The position numbers and the translations under genes were made by a program. A DNA stretch of 64,000 nucleotides from Manis javanica. Its lineage: Eukaryota > Chordata > Mammalia > Pholidota > Manidae. The notes below the pieces were generated by a model. The model was not told where the DNA came from and did not search any database. It saw nothing but the letters and a program-made list of their open reading frames with translations. The stretch covers positions 13,818,501 to 13,882,500 of the forward strand of contig NC_133167.1 in the NCBI RefSeq assembly GCF_040802235.1. The letters are read 5' to 3'. Numbering within the stretch: the first letter of the stretch is position 1; the number at the start of each line of letters is the position of its first letter. Positions 61,591 through 64,000 of the stretch are shown here, piece by piece.

Positions 61591-62725
61591 ACATGCGCAA
61601 ATGCACAGGCTCCGTTCTGAAACACATGAACTGCAAATTCCAAGGACAGAGACTGGACGTGCATGTTTATTAGACGCTTCTGCAGTAATTCCATTATTGC
61701 ACCCAGAGTTGAGAACCACTGATCTGGATATTCAAATTGTAAACCTCTATAATGCAATGAATTTATCATACTGTGTTACTATTGTGGCCTCAACAGCATA
61801 TAGACATACTTTTATAGCATACAAGCCATCTTTAGTCTTCAGAACGTCAGGTTCTCAGTAATTCCTCTCTCCTCTCAACCAATCCTTCATTTACTCCAAG
61901 AGCTGAGCGGACATCCAGGAACAAAAGTGCTCAGGTAAGCCGCCCTGCCCCAACTGGTGACTGGCCCGTATGCGTGTCTACATGGGCTTAACTTGGGAAC
62001 CCCCTAGATCACACGCCTGGATCGAATTCCGTACAGATAGAAGCCCTCAATCCAACCCAATGTTTGCTGCGGCCTTCCTGCAGAAAGGTACTTCTCTGCA
62101 TCCAGAAGATCTTAAACGCGTTAAAGCTCACGGCTAGTTGTTTTGAGGGTGGGAGAGGAAGGAATCAGATTTTAAATACTTGCCATTGGTTTTCCTTACA
62201 AGAATCGGAAATTCAAGGAACAAGTTCCCCAACTTTGAGGGGCTGGAGTGCAAGGCTCCACGGTTCCACTGGGACGTGGCCACATCTGGGGGTACACATT
62301 TGCTCAGATTCACTGAGTCGATACTTACAACCTATGCCTTTCATTGTAGGTAAAGTCTCACCTCGATTTTTAAAAATAGCACCGAGGAAAATAATGTTGG
62401 CAAACAGTTGTTCGCAACGAGGTTCACGTGGGGAGAGAAACGAAAGAGGAGAGTCTCAAGTTAGCTCCGAACTCTCGGTCTGCCCTGCCTGTCCTGGTTT
62501 ACAAGGGAGGCAGGGTCCGAAGGTCCAAGCACGTCCTTGGACAAGGACTGCCCGGGAGGCAGGCGACGGAGCCGTTTGCCCCGCGGTGTTTGGCTGGATC
62601 TTGCGCTGCCAGGAGCGCGCGGGGCCCTTACCCAGCAGCAGGAAAGACAGGACCCATTGCAGCACCGCCGCCGTCTGCAGCCGCCGCGCCAGCGGGATGT
62701 TGAGCGGCGCAAACTCGACCTTCAT
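36217..62725 (-). CDS. MOGAT1: MOGAT1, monoacylglycerol O-acyltransferase 1, complete six-exon gene
   Basis: The product is an ER membrane acyltransferase of the DGAT2 family that joins a fatty acyl group from acyl-CoA to monoacylglycerol, giving diacylglycerol for triglyceride synthesis. Six exons join at 62632-62725, 48947-49125, 48396-48600, 44063-44237, 43388-43587 and 36217-36371, giving 1008 nt, 335 codons plus TAA, the length I recall for human MOGAT1. Two hydrophobic segments lie at about residues 18-32 and 35-58. The family active-site motif HPHG is at residues 109-112 within [14 protein letters not shown] is at 187-191, [12 protein letters not shown] ends at 218, and FSFGENELF starts near 225. 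Every intron is GT-AG and phases match. No frameshift or stop was found, so the gene looks functional. MOGAT2 and DGAT2 are less likely because the N-terminus [10 protein letters not shown] and the C-terminal region match MOGAT1 as I remember it. Confidence 0.95.
36795..37255 (+). mobile_element. Old L1 (L1ME-type) 3' end
   Basis: Ends in the L1ME-like phrase TGGATTTTCTACAATGAGAA followed by an A-rich stretch. Confidence 0.6.
37735..37815. repeat. CA/TA-rich simple repeat
   Basis: A CA run followed by TA-rich low-complexity sequence. Confidence 0.7.
39780..40270 (-). mobile_element. Old L1M/HAL1-type fragment, antisense
   Basis: Shows the antisense pattern with CCAGTTTTAAACATTTTATA and GCTCAGCTGTCCCAATGACA, shared in style with 14070-14280. 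Confidence 0.5.
40490..40615 (+). mobile_element. MIR SINE
   Basis: A degenerate MIR core ending AACCTCAGGCTCAGAGACAA. Confidence 0.5.
41819..42172 (+). mobile_element. Young L1 3' end with target-site duplication
   Basis: 5'-truncated L1 3' UTR ending AATGATACCTTAATTAAAAAAA, flanked by ATGTTAAAGAAA at 41807-41818 and 42173-42184. The last part is the reverse complement of the 42999 and 60012 copies. It contains a G-rich tract at 41888-41935. Confidence 0.85.
42236..42296. repeat. TA/TG microsatellite
   Basis: A long TA run with a short GTGTGTGT block, about 50 bp past the young L1. Confidence 0.95.
42999..43155 (-). mobile_element. Young L1 3' end, antisense, with target-site duplication
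   Basis: About 157 bp, starting with T-runs and AAATTAAGGTATCATTGATA. ATTCAGCAGCAGTATTC (42982-42998) recurs with one change at 43156-43172. Confidence 0.85.
43388..43587 (-). CDS. MOGAT1: MOGAT1 coding exon 5 (residues 218-285)
   Basis: The acceptor is ATTTGCAG and the donor GTACGT; the exon is 200 nt. It encodes the conserved [16 protein letters not shown] block, the [11 protein letters not shown] segment and the [17 protein letters not shown] segment, ending in KPIHTV. All are strong MOGAT-family landmarks. Confidence 0.95.
43588..44062 (-). other. MOGAT1: MOGAT1 intron 4 (475 bp)
   Basis: Donor GTAAGT, acceptor ATTTGCAG. No repeat or gene was recognised. Confidence 0.9.
44063..44237 (-). 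CDS. MOGAT1: MOGAT1 coding exon 4 (residues 160-218)
   Basis: I read this short exon directly on the minus strand. The acceptor is TTCCCAAAG, the donor GTAAGT, and the length 175 nt. It encodes [20 protein letters not shown] and then the conserved [20 protein letters not shown] and [14 protein letters not shown] blocks. GGAEE replaces the GGAKE that I recall for human. There is no internal stop. Confidence 0.93.
45478..45812 (+). mobile_element. MLT1A-like MaLR LTR
   Basis: Contains AAATTCACATGTTGAAACCC, then GAGGTGGGGCCTCTAAGGGG, then CCTCCAGAACCATGAGAAAT and a CAGCCCAAACTAAGACA end. Confidence 0.8.
46255..46560 (+). mobile_element. LINE-2 fragment
   Basis: Contains L2-type sequence such as GATGATCTTTCTAACGCATA and TCCATGGCTCACCTACAAGA. 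Confidence 0.5.
48396..48600 (-). CDS. MOGAT1: MOGAT1 coding exon 3, carries the HPHG active-site motif
   Basis: The acceptor is CACTGTAG and the donor GTAAGT; the exon is 205 nt and ends in phase 1. It encodes [15 protein letters not shown] followed by GFHPHG, the DGAT2-family catalytic motif. Position 96 is Cys, where human and mouse MOGAT1 have Gln as I recall. The exon ends in FREYLMSS. Confidence 0.95.
48601..48946 (-). other. MOGAT1: MOGAT1 intron 2 (346 bp)
   Basis: Donor GTGAGT, acceptor CACTGTAG. Nothing else was recognised in it. Confidence 0.9.
48947..49125 (-). CDS. MOGAT1: MOGAT1 coding exon 2 (residues 32-91)
   Basis: The acceptor is TTTTTTACAG and the exon begins CACAGG, giving A-Q-V-C-I-G at the join, similar to my memory of the mouse protein. 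A nearer CACAG is out of phase and was rejected. The exon encodes the second membrane segment ([20 protein letters not shown]) and the conserved [14 protein letters not shown] block. The donor is GTGAGT directly after the His codon. The exon is 179 nt. Confidence 0.95.
49340..49520 (+). mobile_element. MIR SINE
   Basis: Contains GAGAGGTTAAATGAATTGCT and related MIR core sequence. Confidence 0.55.
49795..50407 (+). mobile_element. LTR-headed poly(A) retroposon (SINE-R-like)
   Basis: About 613 bp, beginning with retroviral U3-like sequence (GCAGGGGGGCCATCAGGTGA) homologous to the start of the 28841-29569 LTR for about 235 bp. It then diverges and ends GATCAATAAATATGAGAGAT plus an A tail. AAAATACATGAAGTAAG is exactly repeated at 49778-49794 and 50408-50424. 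The tail and 17-bp duplication show L1-mediated retroposition, not retroviral integration. It has no ORF, so it is nonautonomous. Confidence 0.8.
51790..51970 (-). mobile_element. MIR SINE
   Basis: Contains TTTACCTGTGAAATGGGCTA and GTGCCTGGCACAGAGCAAGT; the reverse-complement core orientation is inferred. Confidence 0.55.
52860..53275 (-). mobile_element. Old L1M 3' region, antisense
   Basis: Shows the pattern ATTGAGGTGAAATTCACATA through ATTTCATATAAATAGAATGA to TTGTTGCATGTATCAGTACT. Confidence 0.8.
53500..53985 (+). mobile_element. Old L1M/HAL1-type 3' end interrupted by a microsatellite
   Basis: Contains GACAATGGGATTGTGATTAT and ends AGAATTTTCAAAATTAAAAG. Same family as 56070 and 59690. 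Confidence 0.5.
53809..53868. repeat. GT then GA microsatellite
   Basis: About 11 GT units followed by about 15 GA units, with GGATGT between them. Confidence 0.95.
54850..55020 (+). mobile_element. Old L1ME-type 3' end
   Basis: Contains AGTAATTATCTCTGGATGAG and then TTTTACATTTTCCAATTTTT. Confidence 0.5.
56070..56330 (+). mobile_element. Old L1M/HAL1-type 3' end
   Basis: Contains AAACATACACTGAAGTACTT and ACCATGTCTGCAACTTACTC, the sense form of the phrase seen antisense at 14070-14280. A short GT/G run lies inside. Confidence 0.55.
56440..58080 (+). mobile_element. L1 (L1M-type) ORF2 end and 3' UTR, 1.6 kb
   Basis: The order is that of L1 ORF2: GACAGCCTTGTATACTGGCA, CAATGGGATAGGACAGAATC, then AAAAATGGGCCAAGATTTAA, and a 3' UTR with GCTATGTTCACTCTGTTAAT. 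Only short broken ORFs remain. Confidence 0.85.
58339..58996 (+). mobile_element. L1 3' end with target-site duplication
   Basis: Sense L1 3' end. AAGACTGGATGACAGGT (58322-58338) recurs with one change at 58997-59013. Confidence 0.8.
59690..60580 (+). mobile_element. Old L1M/HAL1-type 3' end split by a young L1
   Basis: Homology resumes after 60345 with AATGGGTGTATGGGAGTTCA and CTGTATGTTTGAAATCTCTC. Confidence 0.5.
60012..60345 (-). mobile_element. Young L1 3' end, antisense
   Basis: AAATTAAGGTATCATTGATA, then CATTCACCCATATTATCAAG, through TATACTCCACAAATGAGA. Possible imperfect duplication of AAAAATATTTAA at the edges. Confidence 0.8.
60720..60875 (-). mobile_element. MIR SINE
   Basis: Contains CATGTGACCTTGAGCAATTT and ACCTCTCAGGGTTGCTGTGT; orientation is inferred from the core order. 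Confidence 0.6.
61140..61370 (-). mobile_element. MIR SINE
   Basis: Contains TGACTAGCTGTGTGACTTCA, TATAGGGTTGTTGTAAAGAT and AGTACTTGGCACATACTAAG in the standard MIR order. Confidence 0.65.
61528..61590. repeat. TA microsatellite
   Basis: About 25 TA units followed by ACACACATAC. Confidence 0.95.
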
Positions 62726-63140
62726 GGCCCGGCCGAGCGAGGAAAGCGCCGACCGCGCCCGCCTCCAACCTCGCTGCCCCGGGGCGCCTGCGGCGAAGGC
62801 GCCGCCGGACCCAGACCCCGCGCCGGGCACCCGCCGGGCGGAGAGGAGGACGCGGCCGTCCCGGAGCTGCCGGGGGCTGGACTGGGTCTCCGCTGGGCGG
62901 GCGCGCCCGGGCTGAGGCAGGGGGCTGCCAATCACGCACGCCCTGGCGGAGGAGCAACAGCCGAGTCCCGGGCGCATTGGCTGGCGCTCCTGGGCGCGGA
63001 CGAGGGCGCTCAGGGTTGCGCTCAAGGGGCGGTGAGAGAGCCCAGCTGGCTGCCTGCCCCGGCCGGGCACCCGGGACTCCTGCAGCCTTGCCAAGGACCA
63101 AGGATCACCACCGGGACCTGACCTTTGCTCGACTGATCGA
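62440..63140 (-). promoter_or_regulatory. MOGAT1: CpG-island promoter of MOGAT1
   Basis: The stretch around exon 1 is very GC-rich with many CpG dinucleotides, unlike the AT-rich DNA on both sides. No TATA box was found at a suitable distance. It is the obvious promoter of the minus-strand gene. A bidirectional transcript toward the right is possible but not shown. Confidence 0.75.
62632..62725 (-). CDS. MOGAT1: MOGAT1 coding exon 1 (residues 1-31 and first base of codon 32)
   Basis: The start codon is at 62725-62723 with G at -3. The reading frame stays open upstream to 63094, but only from this ATG does the protein begin with the MOGAT1 signature [10 protein letters not shown]. The exon ends in phase 1 before a GTAAGG donor (62631 downward). 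It encodes the first hydrophobic segment ([11 protein letters not shown]). The upstream in-frame extension is CpG-island sequence and is not taken as coding. Confidence 0.95.
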
Positions 63141-64000
63141 TCACCATGCTCTCGGCTCCAGCATCCGCCCTTAAACCCACCCCTTCCTCCGAACTCGTCT
63201 GGGGAAGGGGTGCAAGGAATCGCCCCTGACCTGGAGGAAGGCGCGGAACTTAGCTTCTCTGGCAGCAGGTACTCATTTATTTATTGGTCAGGGTCCCCCA
63301 CACCACCCCCACACTCCGAACTTGGCGCCCTCGCTCCTGTGTTCAGATCCCTACATGAGTTCTGGAAACTTTTCCCTGGTTCATTCATTCAGCAGACCTT
63401 CGCCAGGAACCATTCTGGGGATTCACCCCATAACCAAGTCATTCATCGGTTCTGCTCTCACAGAGTATAAATTATGGGGTGAGACAAATAGTAAGCAAAA
63501 TTACCACACATCTAGGTGTGTACCTACAAAGTGAAACCTCACTGTGAATGACTGGAAGAAAGTTCTAGGACAGACTGAAGAGTTGGGGAAGTCTCTGAAG
63601 AAGTGACCTTGACTTGAACTATAACGATGAATTTAGTTAACTGAGGGAACTGTCCACGCAAAGGGAAGTAATGTGCAAAGGTCCTGTGGCTGATACTCAA
63701 AGAAGATCATAGTGGAAGTTCAGGGAACAAGGAGGAGATTGGGATGAGATGAGGCAAAAATGGGTCAGATCCTTGCAGGCTGTGTTTAGGGTTCAATACC
63801 TGCCACTGAAGCGTTTCAATTATGATGTGTTAAATGTATGGATTCCAAATAGTGCCCAGTCCTTGTCAGCATCTGCTACATCGTTCTCTTTATAAATATT
63901 AATTACTGTATAGTTGAACAACTCCAAGTTGCAGGTGGCTGTGAAGGCATTGCTACATTGGATTTGGAACAGAGGAAAACAACAGAGTTGGCTACCTCCT
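63141..64000. other. Upstream flank of MOGAT1, no gene recognised
   Basis: L2/MIR-type traces occur at about 63380-63480 and 63560-63800 (GTAATGTGCAAAGGTCCTGT). No exon of a neighbouring gene was found. Confidence 0.4.

Larger units (their letters stand above)
49126..62631 (-). other. MOGAT1: MOGAT1 intron 1 (13.5 kb)
   Basis: GT-AG intron with no supported gene. It holds the poly(A) retroposon at 49795, MIRs, a purine/GT microsatellite at 53809, several old L1 3' ends (52860, 53500, 54850, 56070, 56440, 58339, 59690), a young L1 at 60012 and a TA microsatellite at 61530. Remaining stretches show nothing recognisable. Confidence 0.85.

Noticed and set aside
62064..63121. Plus-strand ORFs of 194-283 codons and minus-strand 157-212 codon frames at the right end
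   Set aside because: They arise from the CpG island, where stops are rare. Only the minus frame from 62725 matches MOGAT1.
1..64000. CRISPR arrays, operons, riboswitches, tRNA or rRNA genes
   Set aside because: None seen; the sequence is vertebrate nuclear DNA.

Overview
This window is mammalian nuclear DNA. It has long introns with GT-AG splice sites, a GC- and CpG-rich promoter, and dense LINE-1, MIR, L2, MaLR and DNA-transposon fossils with a few younger insertions. The youngest repeats are L1 3' ends with an unusual 3' sequence (41,819-42,172; 42,999-43,155; 60,012-60,345) and an LTR-headed poly(A) retroposon (49,795-50,407). No Alu, carnivore tRNA-Lys SINE or ruminant BovB/tRNA SINE was seen. 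From memory the young L1 3' end resembles pangolin (Pholidota) L1, so a pangolin is my best but unproven guess.

The right half (36,217-62,725, minus strand) is a complete, apparently functional MOGAT1 gene (monoacylglycerol O-acyltransferase 1). It has six coding exons, all with consensus splice sites and compatible phases, and 335 codons, the length I recall for human MOGAT1. Exon 1 lies in a CpG-rich promoter (about 62,440-63,140). The introns are 13.5 kb, 0.35 kb, 4.2 kb, 0.5 kb and 7.0 kb and hold repeats only. From human synteny the neighbours would be FARSB (beyond the right edge) and ACSL3 (beyond the left edge); neither is in the window.

The left part (1-36,216) is intergenic DNA downstream of MOGAT1. 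Its outstanding feature is a 5.93-kb retrotransposon (13,417-19,346, minus sense) bounded by a perfect 16-bp target-site duplication with a poly(A) tail. It starts with a bona fide L1 5' UTR containing a YY1 site. Where ORF1 and the endonuclease should be, it carries an intact, intronless 618-codon open reading frame with a RalGDS/RGL-type CDC25 (Ral-GEF) domain. L1 ORF2 pieces in non-colinear order follow, interrupted by a nested 1.58-kb insertion with its own duplication, and then about 0.9 kb of apparently transduced flanking DNA. This L1/Ral-GEF chimera is the main candidate for a previously undescribed system.

Other regions: 6,075-7,114 L1 with target duplication; 7,286-7,744 Tigger-like DNA transposon; 23,896-26,084 a deleted endogenous retrovirus whose LTRs lie head to head with an inverted LTR fragment; 28,841-29,569 a class-II-like solo LTR; 29,574-30,976 a pair of nearly identical 101-bp segments; 32,110-32,350 a small orphan CpG island; 33,068-34,658 two 180-bp direct copies of an unrecognised sequence.
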